A stretch of DNA of 64,000 nucleotides, from contig JAUPFP010000008.1 in NCBI GenBank assembly GCA_036925085.1, forward strand, positions 1,395,501 through 1,459,500, written 5' to 3'. Of this stretch, positions 44,542-56,752 are shown one piece after another. This stretch comes from Brachycybe producta (lineage: Eukaryota > Arthropoda > Diplopoda > Playtdesmida > Andrognathidae). The notes beneath the pieces are model-generated. The model was not told the DNA's origin. It saw only the letters and a list, made by a program, of their open reading frames with translations, and made no database searches. The position numbers were made by a program, and so were the translations under genes. Position 1 is the stretch's first letter. Every line of letters begins with the position of its first letter.

Positions 44542-46052
44542 TATAACGGGGTTCAAAAGGCGTTGTTTTCACTTTAAAAGGAGCTTAAGAAAAGCTAAAA
44601 GCCTAAAGCTCTATATAGACCCCTCACTATACAGAGAGAGTTTTGCCTTGCATCTGCATAAGCTTAACTTTAATGTAAGTAAAAGTTTTACAACATGGGA
44701 TTAAATTATGGGTATTTTTAGAGTTCAGAAAGGACTTAAAGTTTATTTATTTTCACAGTAAAAAATATCTATATATTTTTATCGCTTCTTACATTTTGTT
44801 TCATTGCAAGTTATTATTGTAATAGGGCATTGATATGGAAGTTTTATTTTAGAATTCTCAAATCTAACTGTAGTTTTATTATATTATTATTAATTAAATA
44901 TAAATTTTGTGTTTTTTTTTGAAATTTTAAATTGATTTATTGAAAAAAAGAAGAAATTTACTGATTTTTTAAAATAAATGTGGGTCTCTCTCTCTCTCTG
45001 ATTATGGGCACACAATAGGGAAGAAATTCGCCTAATTTTCTATCTTATCGGTTCTTATCAACAACACATATGAAAATTTCTTCTTATTTGGTCTAATGTA
45101 GATATTTTTTATTTGGATGCTGTTTTTTTCTCTTTTTCAAGGACACGATAAAAGAAATACTAAACCGAGATAAAAATAACTATAAAATTGCATATGTTTT
45201 TCCTCGCTTTCATGGCCAACAACTGTTTTTATTAGTATTTCTCAGCTACTTTAATTCTTTCTGGAAAGAAAAAGGAATAAAAAAAAAATTTGAAGGTTTT
45301 TTTTTGTTTGTATTTTTATATTTTTCTAAAAAATGAGAAAATATTGCAAAGGGTTTTTACATGTTATACTAAGATAGAGAGATAGAAAATGTACATTATT
45401 CACCACTGTATGCAAAATATTTGAATATGTAAAAGTAGGATTTAGACGTAGGATTATTATTACAGTATATACTGTATATGTGAAGGAAGTTTATTTTGAC
45501 GCCAACTTTTTTTTTGTTTGATGCTAAAAATGGCAATACAAATTTTCAAACAAACAAAAAAGAGAAAGAAAAGTTCTGGTCGGTAAATTTTTTTCAATAA
45601 CTTTTTTTTTAGATTTATATATGTATGTGTATATACATTATATAAATGGAGGAAGAAGTCATACGGTTGTTTATAAATGGGTGATATACTTTTTTTTTTA
45701 AAAAAAATATCGGGTAAGTACCGTCATAAATACCTTGGAAAGAAGTTTTATGCGAGAAGACAAATGGATCTGTTTTTCTAAAATTTATTTTGAGACGTGT
45801 TTTACTATCATTTGCATGGATTATTAGAAAATAGGGAGGAGGAGGATAAGGAGGAGAATGGGACACTTATTAATTATATCTACTATATTAAGAGACCAAG
45901 TTGGATTCTGTACAAAAATAAACTTGAATACAATGTACATACCAAATTAACCTGAAAATCCTGAAGAAAAAACTACTGTAAACTAATCACAGTCATGAAC
46001 TACAAAAATTCAATTCAACTCAGTTGATCCTGTAATCAACTGGAGAGCCACC
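44542..46052. other. AT-rich non-coding stretch
   Basis: No gene or transposon end was supported; short TC and GA tracts only. Confidence 0.5.
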
Positions 46053-46245
46053 CAGTAGTGTAGCTAAGGGGGGGGGGGTTGCACTTTTTTTGGGGCTGCA
46101 CCAACGAAAAGAAAAGTTTTTTTTTTCCTATTGGGATAGTAGAAGGAGTTTTACGAAACTTTTTTAAGATGGCCTAAGAAGAAATTATGAAATTTTTGTA
46201 GCTCGCTGCGCTCGCAGAATGTATTTTGCAATCCACCATTATGTT
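46053..46245 (+). mobile_element. Repeat V, copy 2
   Basis: AGTAGTGTAGCTAAGG followed by a G run, GGGGCTGCACC, then GTAGCTCGCTGCGCTCGCAG. The order matches copy 1 at 17974. Class unknown; no right TIR seen. Confidence 0.45.
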
Positions 46246-46294
46246 TTTAAGTCCGGGCACTGGTTTATTTAATAATTTCATAATTAATATAAAA

Positions 46295-46560
46295 CTAGTG
46301 GGGTAACCCGTCATAAATGACGGGAGCAAAATTCACAGGCAATTGTGTGCATATGCATCGTTTTTTCCTTTTTTTACTCCTTTCATTTCAATTTCAGTCA
46401 CCCCTTCCCACGTTTTCTCCCTCCACGTTTCTCCCCCTTCTACACTTTCCAACCTTTTCCCCCTCTCCAATTTAATATCATGGGGTTCTTGGATGGGAAG
46501 AGTTCAACATATAGTTGACCTTGAGAAAAAAACTGTTCATTTATTTAAATTTATATAAAT
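46295..46560 (-). mobile_element. Helitron 3' end with decayed helicase, copy 1
   Basis: On the minus strand the element ends at 46295 in CTAG followed by T, preceded by a perfect 7 bp stem hairpin (46307-46324, stem CCCGTCA) about 10 bases upstream, exactly the Helitron 3' layout. Further upstream (46520 to 46476) a decayed frame reads GQLYVELFPSKNPMI, matching the GQLYVALSR motif at the C-terminal end of the Helitron/Pif1-type helicase. The region before it (VRIYINLNK) has stops and shifts. It is a non-functional 3' remnant. Confidence 0.8.
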
Positions 46561-46575
46561 TCTGACAGCGTTAGT

Positions 46576-46602
46576 CCACACACACACACACACATACATA
46601 CA
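46576..46602 (+). repeat. (CA)n microsatellite
   Basis: A CA tract with ATACATA at its end, directly next to the Helitron remnant. Confidence 0.9.
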
Positions 46603-47281
46603 CAGACCTGGCTTAATATATGTATATTTATATAAACCATTTCAATCACTGGATATCGATAGTATCGTTTGGCACCTCCCAGACCAGAATCCCGGTTTTG
46701 CCATTGATGCATATTGTGTTGTGTTTTTTTTTTGTGAGTGAGGGGCGGCAAACTCAAGGACCACCCAGGGCGGCACAAACTCTAGCTGGTGGCACGGTGG
46801 CAAAGTTAAGAGATAATTTCCAATTACAAATGATTGTCCTTAAGACAATGTTTAGAGAACATCGTCAAATTGAATTCGACCTAACACAGAAATAAATACA
46901 GGAAGAAAATTCCATATTCTAAATACATTTCACAAGAAAGGTCATAAAATATGCATCAGGTATCCAGTCCTAATTTTTTTAAGAAGCAAAATGTTGTGAA
47001 AATACTATCTTCATCTTCGTTTTCCGTGCAAATTGCATAACGGGTTTGCTAATTTGTGATCAAAAATAAATACAAACAGGTTATCCTTTCATATTTTATT
47101 GGTAGGATTAATTTTTCATTCTTCTAGTTCCTCCTCTTCTTTAAGTGAATTAGGTTATGTAGTAAAAAAAAAAAGAAAGAAAGGTGCAATATGTCTTTTG
47201 AGATTTTGTGGTCGTTTAGTGAGATCACTAAGTGCCATAATGAAAGTAGGCCGAAGTTTTTTGTTGTATTTTTTTTCTTCT

Positions 47282-47287
<6 letters not shown>
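46603..47287. other. Non-coding stretch
   Basis: A GGGGCGGCAAACTCAAGG...GGGCGGCACAAA segment (about 46741-46780) resembles low-copy transposon debris, but no ends were found. No gene. Confidence 0.4.

Positions 47288-47340
<53 letters not shown>
47288..47340 (+). repeat. (TC)n microsatellite
   Basis: A pure TC array of about 53 bases flanked by TTC tracts. Confidence 0.97.
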
Positions 47341-47343
<3 letters not shown>

Positions 47344-48104
47344 TGTGATTCTTTTTTTTCTTCTTCTTCTTCTTCTGTGCTAAGTTTCTAATGGACAGCC
47401 TATAAGTTATCGCTGAAAAGCAGGCAATGAAAAGCAAGAGACAAGAAAGAGGCTGCAAGAGAGAAATCGACTGATTCCACTGTTGCAGCAAAATAGTAGT
47501 CCAGACAGTGACCGCTCGGTTGCTCATTGGTAAATTACAACATGCAACGATATTAGAACGTGATAAGTGCAAATAAGACCTCTTTCACCACGTCCTCCTT
47601 TTTTAAGCAAGGGTCATTCCACTTTGTGTCGCCTTCGAAATTCGAAATTTAAGTGGTGATGATCACCACTGGTTTAAAATTTTAAGCTTCAACGGCTTTA
47701 TTTACATTTTACAGCAGGATTCATTGTATCTCCTCTGCTCTTCTTGTACATTGAGTTGCAAACATTGTTGCAAACATTGTTGCAAAATGTACAGCAACAT
47801 TTGTCTCGTTTTTATAGTGAATCAATCTTTCTGTAGTGCGAATGTTACTACATTAACAGTAGGATTCAGTGTAATAAATAAGACAAATGCTTACTTACGA
47901 GGCTTGAACAATGCCTTGATATAAGAAAATGAGGATTTGAACGTTTTCTGCATATCACCCACCTTTCAAGAAATATTTCTTCCAAGTCACACCTGTTATG
48001 TGTCCCCCCACTATGATGAAAAATACATAAAGCCATAAACTGTTCTATACTTCAGCGTGTATCAATCAATGCAAGTCGTGAATGACAGTTGATGAAATTT
48101 ATAC
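47341..48104. other. Non-coding stretch
   Basis: Has a two-unit tandem GTTGCAAACATT (about 47756-47783) and a 19 bp palindrome AGTGGTGATGATCACCACT (about 47652-47670). No gene. Confidence 0.45.
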
Positions 48105-48333
48105 CAGTAGAGCGTCGATTATCGGAATGTCGGTTATTGGAACCGTTGATTATCAGAACCAATTTTTCTTTTGGAAATAAAAAAAATTCTTTGAAATCGA
48201 TATTTTTTTTTACTTTTCTCCACTTTTTTAACAACAGTTCGAATAATCCAACTCCTGTTAAAAATAAGCGGAGAAAGGTTGTAATGAATAGTAGTCATGT
48301 CCGACATTAGTTCCGATAATCGACATTCTACTG
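48105..48333. mobile_element. Family K pogo/Tigger-type MITE, copy 2
   Basis: Ends CAGTAGAGCGTCGATTATCG (left) and CAGTAGAATGTCGATTATCG (right, inverted), with TA at the right and TA plus one base at the left. GGTTATTGGAACCGTTGATT repeats the motif inside. Same terminus type as 40933. Confidence 0.8.
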
Positions 48334-49297
48334 TAGTTAAAAAAATAGTATTTTCTAGTTTTCTTACTGACATTTACAGATCTAATGATGCTAGAATGTC
48401 TAACAAGGGTGAATCTTACTATCAATATTGTCAGCTTTATTAAAATAAAATTATGCATATTATTTTAATAACAATTGGAGAAATTTGGTTCAAACATTCA
48501 CTTAACATCATCAGCCATTAAACAACGTGTTAAATTTATATAAATAAAAGCAAGCATGTGCAACCAATGGCACTGATGCAACATTTGCTTTGATTTATTT
48601 GTGAATAAAACCTCTGTATGTGTGTGGTTTTTTTTTTTGTAAAAAAAAAGAGGTTCTTCCAAGAATCTGAGAAACTTCACACTATCTTGTGTCTACAGTA
48701 AGACTTGCGTAGAGTCTAGACAAAATCTATTCAATTAAACAGTTGAGATTTTTCTCTGGTTTTTTTTTTGTGTGGGCCTGGTTTGTTTCTTGGCTGTTGT
48801 GAAACTTTTATTTATGGTGATTGTTCCATTTTAAGCTGTGACTACCTCAAGTGTCCGATTTATTTGAACCGGTCTTCTTAAACTTATTGTTATTGTCTAT
48901 TGGTCTAGAGTTAGCTGTAAATAACACTGAGGTTGACTGTTTAGATTTGAGTACTACTTGCTGCTGCTTGCTGCATGATGATGATCAATCATCTTGAAAC
49001 CTTTTCCATCCTTTGATAAAGGAAACAAGTTTTATTATTGATGAGATGGGACAAGTCAACGATTTATCGAGTTGTTTGTTTTGGATGATCAACTTGTGAG
49101 TTGGATTTAAGAGAGAAAGAGACAACAAAAAAAAAAAAGGGTGGGAAAAAGATTCATTTTGGCGCAGTCATCTGAACTTGTGACACTTGGATTTGATCTG
49201 TCAGATGATTTTAGAATGAATGGTGGATGACCATCTCTCACATCCCTTCCCTTATATGTACTTTTAGCTCTTTTATCAGGTAGAAATTACTTAGAAT
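48334..49297. other. Non-coding stretch
   Basis: AT-rich unique sequence; no supportable feature. Confidence 0.5.
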
Positions 49298-49815
49298 AAA
49301 GGATGGATCACACATTCAGAAAAAAAAAATTCCTTGGATGACTAAAAAGGGAGTCACTTTAATCCAAATTCAAACAAGGAAACTTATTACTTGAACTTCA
49401 ACTTAAACCATCTGAGGATAATTTCAGCTCTGCTTTAAAGCCAAGCTTTGCATTGCTTTTTGTAGCTTTTCATGTTACTGCATAAACGCGTTTTGATGCG
49501 TCTTTAAAAAGCAAACTGCTGAGCTACTTGATTTTTGAAGCTTCCATTTGTTTTTTTTATGTCTGCTTGCAGCAGATCATAGCATTGAAATGCTAACTAA
49601 CCAATCAGATCCCATGAAAAATGAAAAGGCAGGTGAGCCTGATTATGGATATAACAGTTACATATCACTTTTTGAACTGGTTAGAGGTTAGATTTCGACA
49701 CAAATGTTGCAGTAAAAAGAAATCAGCAGCATGCATTAAGCTTTAAAGCTGCAGAAAGCGACTGCAACTGCAACTGCAGCCTATGCAGTCATATGTGTGT
49801 ACTCAGTAAAACAGG
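49298..49815. mobile_element. Possible large imperfect inverted-repeat element
   Basis: Subterminal blocks CTGCTTTAAAGCCAAGCTTT then GCATTGC at about 49432 and, inverted at the right, CTGCAGCTTTAAAGCTTAAT then GCATGCTGC are similar, and the outer parts (GATCACACATTCAG against AGTACACACATATGACTG) match weakly. No TSD was found. It may be a decayed MITE of the C2 style. Confidence 0.3.
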
Positions 49816-50159
49816 GTTGTTCTATGTTGATATCTTGTTCAGAGGGTTCAAGTGTTACGTTTTTTTTATTTTCGTTGGGTTCGTTTGATTAGTCAACACA
49901 CAAAAAACACTCATAAAAGACACTAACAACGTCCGTTATGTTGTTGGTTTCATCTCACCATCATCATTATTTGTATATGTAGTTTGTAAACGAGTTTCTT
50001 CCTATCTAAGTTTAAAAGGATGATATATAATAAATAAAATGAAGGGGACAGATGATATTTGGTGGCTCGTTTTTCTCTTCGTTTGTTGTGTACGATCAAA
50101 AACAAGTAGGAATAGGTTATTTGAACCTGTTTAGTTTACCGAAAAGATTTATATATATT

Positions 50160-50180
50160 TGAGAGAGATAGAGAGAGAGG

Positions 50181-50211
<31 letters not shown>

Positions 50212-50274
50212 GGGGAGAGAGATAGAGAGAGAGGGAGAGAGAGAGAGGGGGAGAGAGATAGAGAGAGAGAGAGA
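50160..50274 (+). repeat. (GA)n array with GGGA and GATA variants
   Basis: About 115 bp of GA repeats with phased GGGAGA and GATAGA interruptions. The Arg-Glu repeat peptide through it is an artefact. Confidence 0.96.
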
Positions 50275-50510
50275 AATTGTTCTACCTAAACATGCCTTTC
50301 CTCTTGTTGTTGTCTTAGTGAATAATTCAAGTTTTATCTAATTTTCTACTTGGTTTATGTGGTTTCTAGTTATTTATATGATGAAATGAATTATACTCAA
50401 TACTTAATTAACGTTTTTGGGGCTTCTTTCGTGTATAAGATTTGTAGATCCTTGGTGTTGACCATTGACAGTAACATATACACTGCGTATGTTATACATT
50501 GCCTTGTTTG

Positions 50511-50883
50511 CACTACAAAAATTAACTGCAGTTAAAAAATTAAGTGCAGTTAATTTTCTAGTGGACACAAATGTCCACACATTAACCATAGTTAAATTTC
50601 TGAACAGAAAAAAATAATACAGAAAAAAAAGTCATAAAATTGTGATAATCATAACCTTATAATGTCACTCTTTGTGCTCTTTATTAATTTATGAATGTTA
50701 TTTTATGCTGTAAAATCATCAATGTCAGTCATATGACAATAATTGTCCTAATAATTTGTAATTTGCTTTTCTAACTGTTACAAGGTTATGAGCTAGATAT
50801 GACAATTTGCTGTTATATAACAGCCTTATTTTCTTTCTGTAATGTAACCCCTGGTTATGTAACTGAAGTTAATTTTTGCAGTG
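50511..50883. mobile_element. Family R MITE, copy 2 (larger)
   Basis: A 373 bp element with ends CACTACAAAAATTAACTGCA (left) and CACTGCAAAAATTAACTTCA (right, inverted). The core from about 50605 to 50845 matches R copy 1 (30573) in inverse orientation, including GGTTATGAGCTAGATATGAC. Either R1 is a shorter derivative, or an R core inserted into another element here. Confidence 0.65.
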
Positions 50884-52329
50884 GAATCGAAGGTATTCGA
50901 GATTCGAAAACTCGAATCTTTGCGCTTTTTTCGTCTTTCGAATCTTTCGAATCCTAACTTTAAAAAAAATCTGTTAAAAACGTTGATAAAATTAGTTTTA
51001 ATTCCATTGACATCCAATAGAAGTGTTCACACACAAAAAAACCGGCGATTTTTGCAATGTCGGTGGTCAGACCCGGATCATCAATATCACCTTGTGGTGA
51101 AACTGAGTGCCACACTGTATTTAATTATTAATAATTTAATATTTAATATTATTTCATTTATTTGTATCTTCTTAATAAATAATATAGGATTCTTATATAA
51201 AGAATTCGAGAATTTTCGGGAGATTCAAAGAACCTTTTAGGATTCGAGAAAATTTAAGATTCGCCCCACCTCTTATTATTTATGTGTAAGAAGTTACAGA
51301 AAGAAGTGACGTGATGAGCGAGGGAGGGTGGGATGGTGCATTGCCATTCGAAATCCTTTCATTCTTGGCCATTTTCATGTCAGTAAGTAATTCGTATGCA
51401 GTAATCTATGAGCTGTAAGCCAAATCTACTTTGAACAGAGCATAAAAATGTATTACGGATGCAGAAAATGTGTGTGTGTAGACAGACATATGCAGCAGTG
51501 TACATTTGATTGTATAACAAATAAAGAAAAAAATGTTTTGAAGCTGGATGAATGCTGATGAAGAAAAATTAGTTCAATCTTGATTTTTGCGGCACACTGG
51601 AATGTTTTTGACACTTTATTTTTAATTTATAATGCACAGACTTGTATTTAAATTACTCTGATGCCATGGCAACATGAATACACGCATGACCCCCCCTCCC
51701 TCTCTTTCTCCTTCTTAACATTATTGTGTCTTACAAAAAGAGAGGAAGTGGGGTGGGGGGTTCATTTAAGATTCAATTAAGAAGTAATTGCGACATGAAG
51801 TTGCTCAAGTGTAAATGGTCGTTGTGAAATTATGTTACATGGTGATTAACGTCAGTCGTTATTTTTTAACTATTCTGGCCTTTACGACTGGATAATCAAC
51901 TGAAGGGCCCTTCCATCCTTGTTCGAGCCAGGTTTTTAGTTTTTATTGCCATCTTCTTATACGGACGCGCGTTTTAATATTCTGAAAACACCATATGTTG
52001 ATGGGGAACTTTTTATTCTATTGTCACGTCTTTGTTCGTGCGTACTGGAATTTTCATCTGGACCCTTAGGGCTTTGGAGTTTTACATACCTATTCATGTA
52101 AATGATGGTCCATGATTCCAATTTTAGTAGCTAAATACAGGATGTGGAAAATATCTGTTGACCATTGAATAACTGGCTGACTTTGTAATTTTGAGAAACT
52201 TCAAATATATACATTTATAAAGTTTAAAGTACCTCCAAAAAAAAGACCTAAACTGACTTAAATTTCTTTTTAAATTAAAATTTATGATGCGAGCTTTTAT
52301 TATTTATTAAAAAAAGACTCTTTAATATA
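50884..52329. other. Non-coding stretch
   Basis: Starts with a set of TTCGAATCTTT and inverse motifs (about 50885-50955 and 51200-51262) that may be a further decayed inverted-repeat element. Otherwise unique AT-rich sequence without a gene. Confidence 0.4.
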
Positions 52330-52337
52330 CTAATAAG

Positions 52338-52859
52338 CAGGGCAAGGAGGTTCATGCAAATACATGTTTAGCATTCTGGCTCAGAATTCGTGCTAGATGA
52401 GATAGGAACATGATTCATATCATGCTGAAGCTAAATATATGAATTTTATAATGCATGTTTTTGCATATTTTGTCATTTTTTTCAAAGTATACATATTTTT
52501 CCAAAATTCGCAAAACAAAATGCATAAATCGTAATATTTGCAATTTTTTTTTAAAAATAGATCTCAGAACTTTTCTGACTTGATGAAAATTGTGGAAATA
52601 CGCTGTATACTCCCCCAGGGTGTAAACCCTTGGAGCATCGATGACTTACTTACACTACTCGTACATCCTTTGATGTTGAGAGAAATTTTTTTAAATATTA
52701 AATTTTTTTGACAAAAAAATCGATAAAGTTTTGAATTTGAAAATTTAAAAATGTTGCTTGTTTGCCATTGCATATTTAATGGTATATTTAGTTGTTTTTT
52801 GTTGCCATGAATACATGCATATTTTTTTGCTTTTTAAGTGCATGGACCTCCTTGCCCTG
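52338..52859. mobile_element. hAT-type MITE with perfect TSD
   Basis: A 522 bp element with nearly perfect ends CAGGGCAAGGAGGTTCATGC and, inverted, CAGGGCAAGGAGGTCCATGC. It is flanked by a perfect 8 bp duplication CTAATAAG (52330-52337 and 52860-52867). CAGGG ends and the TSD are diagnostic of hAT. The interior is AT-rich with TGCATA-type motifs and no transposase. Confidence 0.9.
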
Positions 52860-53274
52860 CTAATAAGATAAAACTTTAAAATTCGTTTTGAAAAGTTTGC
52901 TTTAGGCTATGTTTTCACGATAATTATTAAACTGTGAAAATACCAACTGCCAGAAGAAAATGGAATTTTTGTTCTGGTCAAATTCGCTAATCCATTTTCA
53001 TTAGATGAACAATGTAATGTCAGTATTCGGAGAAAAGGAGTTTCATACTGTATGAGAGAGTATCAACGTGGCCCGCGCCTATTTGCTGTAATGTTTTGCT
53101 TTCTTTAATTAAACCATAAATTGCCGTTTGTCGCCAAGATTTACATTTAAATGATGTTTTGAAGGCAGTGCCATAGTTGAATCGAAACTACATCGGATTA
53201 AATTGCTTTATTTACATTGCCTGAAATGTTGAAAAATTGAAAGAAATGGCGATGAGAAATCGCCAACAAAAAAG

Positions 53275-53482
53275 ACAGGCAATTAGAAATCGAGACATAC
53301 AGAAGTTGGCTCCGCCCTTTTTATGACGACCGGCAACTTCTAATTGGTTTGTTGTGTGGTTCCACGTTGAAAAGGGTGGAGTATGTGACGGCAGACTACA
53401 TAACCAACCAATTAGAAGTTGCCGGTCGTCATAAAAAGGGCGGAGCCAACTTTTCTGTATGTCCCGATTTCTAATTGCCTGT
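53275..53482. mobile_element. Family A palindromic MITE, copy 2
   Basis: A 208 bp near-palindrome: ACAGGCAATTAGAAATCGAG, ACATACAGAAGTTGGCTCCG, CCCTTTTTATGACGACCGGC and AACTTCTAATTGGTT, with the inverse on the right. Flanked by CAAAAAAG on both sides (53267-53274 and 53483-53490). Near-identity of the arms suggests a young insertion. Confidence 0.88.
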
Positions 53483-53490
53483 CAAAAAAG

Positions 53491-54351
53491 TTCGAAAGAA
53501 ATCCAAATATCCAATTTCATTTTTTTAACGATTAATTATTACTAAATTCTAATTATGACAATTTTCCCTTAAAAGTTCCATACAAATTATAAATCAAACG
53601 TCTGTTTAAATTTGTATTAGAATAACTACTCTGCAAGTAGCTCAGAGGGGCTTGTATCAGAGGAACTTTTTTTTTTTTTTGTTCAAAAGCAGCACAAAAA
53701 TGCATTTTCAAAATAAACCCACCAACTACTAGATTTCCCCATGAAAATATAATATTAAGTTGAATGGCGGCATTAAAAATATGAACACTAAATCAGTAAT
53801 TGCTTATATTTAAATTTATAAATCGTAATAATATGCATGTTTATACGTCCACATGAATAATGATTAAATCTGATAATACAGATTTATGCATAAACGCAAA
53901 TCTCTAAAGACTCGACATCCATTTGCCACACTCGAGTACATTTTTTTTTTTAACATTTCTAGTTTTCTAAATAACTTTTATTTATTTCAATATAATAATA
54001 GCAGAAAAAAATTAATAAAGTATAAAATTTTTGTTTTTATTGTTTGAGGGTGACCTATTTTTTTTGGTCGATAAATGGCAGCAGTTGCTTTAAGAAATAT
54101 TTGTATTAAAAATGTTATTATTGTTATTGATTACGCTTTTGGGGATCAGTTTTAAAAGTTAAACAAAAATTATAAAAGAAATAGCAGCAGGTAGTCTCTT
54201 GAAATAACATTAATTATTGATCAATAATAATCTATATTATGCACTAGTGAAGCAAAATTTCTAGAGCACTTATTTTTCTAATCGGTTTTTTACGAGAAAG
54301 AAAAAAAAAATTAGTTTAATGGGCGAAATAAAAGTTTCTTCATCTGCAGAT
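53491..54351. other. AT-rich non-coding stretch
   Basis: Unique AT-rich DNA between copies A2 and A3; no feature supported. Confidence 0.5.
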
Positions 54352-54360
54352 TGGCCACAA

Positions 54361-54567
54361 ACAGGCAATTAGAAATCGGGACATACAGAAGTTGGCTCCG
54401 CCCTTTTTATGACGACCGGCAACTTCAAAATTGGTTGGTTATGTAGTCTGACGTCACATGCTCCGCCCTTTTCAACGTCGAACCACACAATAAACTAATT
54501 AGAAGTTGCCAGTCGTCATAATAGGGGCGGAGCCAACTTCTGTATGTCCCGATTTCTAATTGCCTGT
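54361..54567. mobile_element. Family A palindromic MITE, copy 3
   Basis: Almost identical to copy 2 at the arms (ACAGGCAATTAGAAATCGGG, GAAGTTGGCTCCGCCC). The flanks are TTGGCCACAA (54351-54360) and GTGGCCACAA (54568-54577), a 9 of 10 match. It carries a CRE TGACGTCA (54449-54456) and CCGCCC as in copy 1. Confidence 0.88.
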
Positions 54568-54577
54568 GTGGCCACAA

Positions 54578-55107
54578 TGTTTTGTCACTCGTTGCAAAAT
54601 TGTTCTACTGCAATATCCGAGTTATGAAGGTTTTTTTGGATTTGATTGATTTTTAGGGGACTTCTGGGGCCATGGGGAGCCCTTCTGAGATTCTTTTTAG
54701 TAATTTCCAGAGCAATTTAAACATTTTTTTAAAAAAAAAATTTGGACTGTTTTTTTTTAAAGAAAAACAAAAGTGTCTATTGTTTGCATAAATTTTTGTA
54801 AGGAGCCACGGGAGGGGGTGTTTTAAAATCAATTGGATTTAAATGTTATGCAAATCATTGATATAAAGCTGATTTAGATTACAATTTAATAAAAAGAAAT
54901 TGGCAACACCATAAACAATCAAGTGATTTTAAATTACATTTTTAATTTTTATTAGAATATTTTTTTTAAAAAAATTGGGATTTTTTCTTCTTAAAAAGTG
55001 ATTTCTTTTCTCTGTCGTGAAATAAATTGATTATAATAGTAATATGCCTTTGACAAAGGAACAAACAGCCTGTATTTTTTTGTCATGCATGAATTTGCAG
55101 TTCATTT
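54578..55107. other. AT-rich non-coding stretch
   Basis: No supportable feature. Confidence 0.5.
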
Positions 55108-55205
55108 TATACAATTTTAAATATATTTTATAAAAAAATATAATTTTATGAAATTTTAAATAAATTTCATAAAAAAATGTAATTTTATGAAATTTTAAAT
55201 AAATT
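55108..55205 (+). repeat. Tandem repeat, ~39 bp unit, about 2.5 copies
   Basis: AATTTTATGAAATTTTAAAT followed by AAATTTCATAAAAAAATGT starts at 55142 and again at 55181, with a decayed unit before. Very AT-rich. Confidence 0.8.
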
Positions 55206-55300
55206 TACAAATTGATTTAACTCGATTTTTTTTAAATAAAAAGTTTTTATTCACTTTTCTCAGAAGATAAAAAAGATGTTCACAAAATATTAAAAAAAAA

Positions 55301-55530
55301 CTAGTTGGGTAACCCGTCATAAATGTCGGGAGTAAAATATTAGTTTAATTTTGATACTAAAAAGACTTTTGTGTGGATTTGCTTTGACCGCTTGCATTTT
55401 TATAAGCACCTTATTTATTGTTCGGGTTCTTGGATCGGGAGAGCGCAACATAAAGTTGACCCGTTCATTTAAATTGAAATAAATTCCGACGTGCTTCAAC
55501 GTTTTTGTCCTTGTTTGTACAGCCTTTTAT
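55301..55530 (-). mobile_element. Helitron 3' end with decayed helicase, copy 2
   Basis: On the minus strand the element ends in CTAG followed by T at 55301, with a hairpin (55313-55330, CCCG stem, one mismatch) about 8-10 bases before. Upstream a frame reads HVGIYFNLNE (about 55493-55464) and, after a frameshift, GQLYVALSRSKNP (55461-55423), the conserved C-terminal motif of Helitron helicases. Stops and shifts show it is dead. The whole segment is homologous to 46295-46560. Confidence 0.85.
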
Positions 55531-56645
55531 ACACAGGTTAATACACGATAGAAGATCACAACACTCGTGTCATATAATTATGTTGTGTAAATTTTTATTT
55601 AATAACTCATCATATTACGAGCTGATTAATAAAAAGAAATGTTAAACTTGTTGTATGTTTACTACATTGTGGCTACTTTTGTTAGTTTGCCTTTAGGGGT
55701 TATACATTCATTACATCTAAATATTAATTAAATTTCGAAAATATACGCTCGTAAGCAGGGGCGGGCTGGCCAAAGGGCAGCTCGGGGCAAATGCCAGAAG
55801 GGCTAGTATTCAATTGGGCAGGTCGTTCTTTTTTTCAAAAAAAAAAAATATTCCAGGGCCAATTATTTTCTCAGCACGCCTCTGTTTGTAAGTTGCATAC
55901 ATCTAATATAAGGAACTTGTGGGGGGGCTACACTATTAGAGAAATCATTAACTACAAAGACAAAAAAAAATATGCTTTAACACAACAATGGTTGTTTCAC
56001 ATTTGCATTGTCAAAATTTCTTATCACATCGACGAAACGCTTTTTTGACTCAATTTTTTTAAAAAAAAGGGTTTTTTTTTTGGTGTGTTTCATAACGCCT
56101 TGAAATCTGATTTTTAACCCACACGTCGTTTTTTTTCTCCACTTTTTCTCCTTCATTTCATACAAGGAATTTAAAGTTTGGAAGGTTGTTTCCATAGAGA
56201 CCAGAAATTTGACTAGAATTACGCATTATGCAAATTTGTTGTACAGTATGAAACATGTTTCTTTGGATGGATGGATGGATGAATAAAAAAAATGGAGAGA
56301 GAAAAAAAGGACCCTTTTCTTCCGTTACTCGTTTTCTTCTACCATTATTCTACATGGCCAACACATTTTTATTTTTAAAAAAAATGTATTTTTTGGTCTG
56401 TTCCGTAAATGTAATTTAAGTATATAGATAGTATAGGTTTTTTTATTTGATTCACTTTGAATTGTTTTGTTGTTCATCCGATATATAAAACATAAAAAAG
56501 TATTTTTATGGACTTGAAAACAAAAGACGGTTTTGTATTGTAATGAATCTTAATATCTATTTTTTTTATATACATCACAAACCTATCTTACCTTTTTTTG
56601 TCTGCGTAAAAAGATCTAAAAGATATACGGTACAAGGAATTTCAA

Positions 56646-56648
<3 letters not shown>
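55531..56648. other. Non-coding stretch
   Basis: A GGGGCGGGCTGGCCAAAGGG segment near 55759 looks like transposon debris. Otherwise AT-rich, with a short (GGAT)n tract near 56263-56281. Confidence 0.45.
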
Positions 56649-56733
<85 letters not shown>

Positions 56734-56752
56734 CATTTATATGTATATAAAG
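56649..56752. repeat. (AT)n microsatellite
   Basis: About 100 bp of AT repeat with two ATAC interruptions. The Tyr-Ile peptides on both strands are artefacts. Confidence 0.97.
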
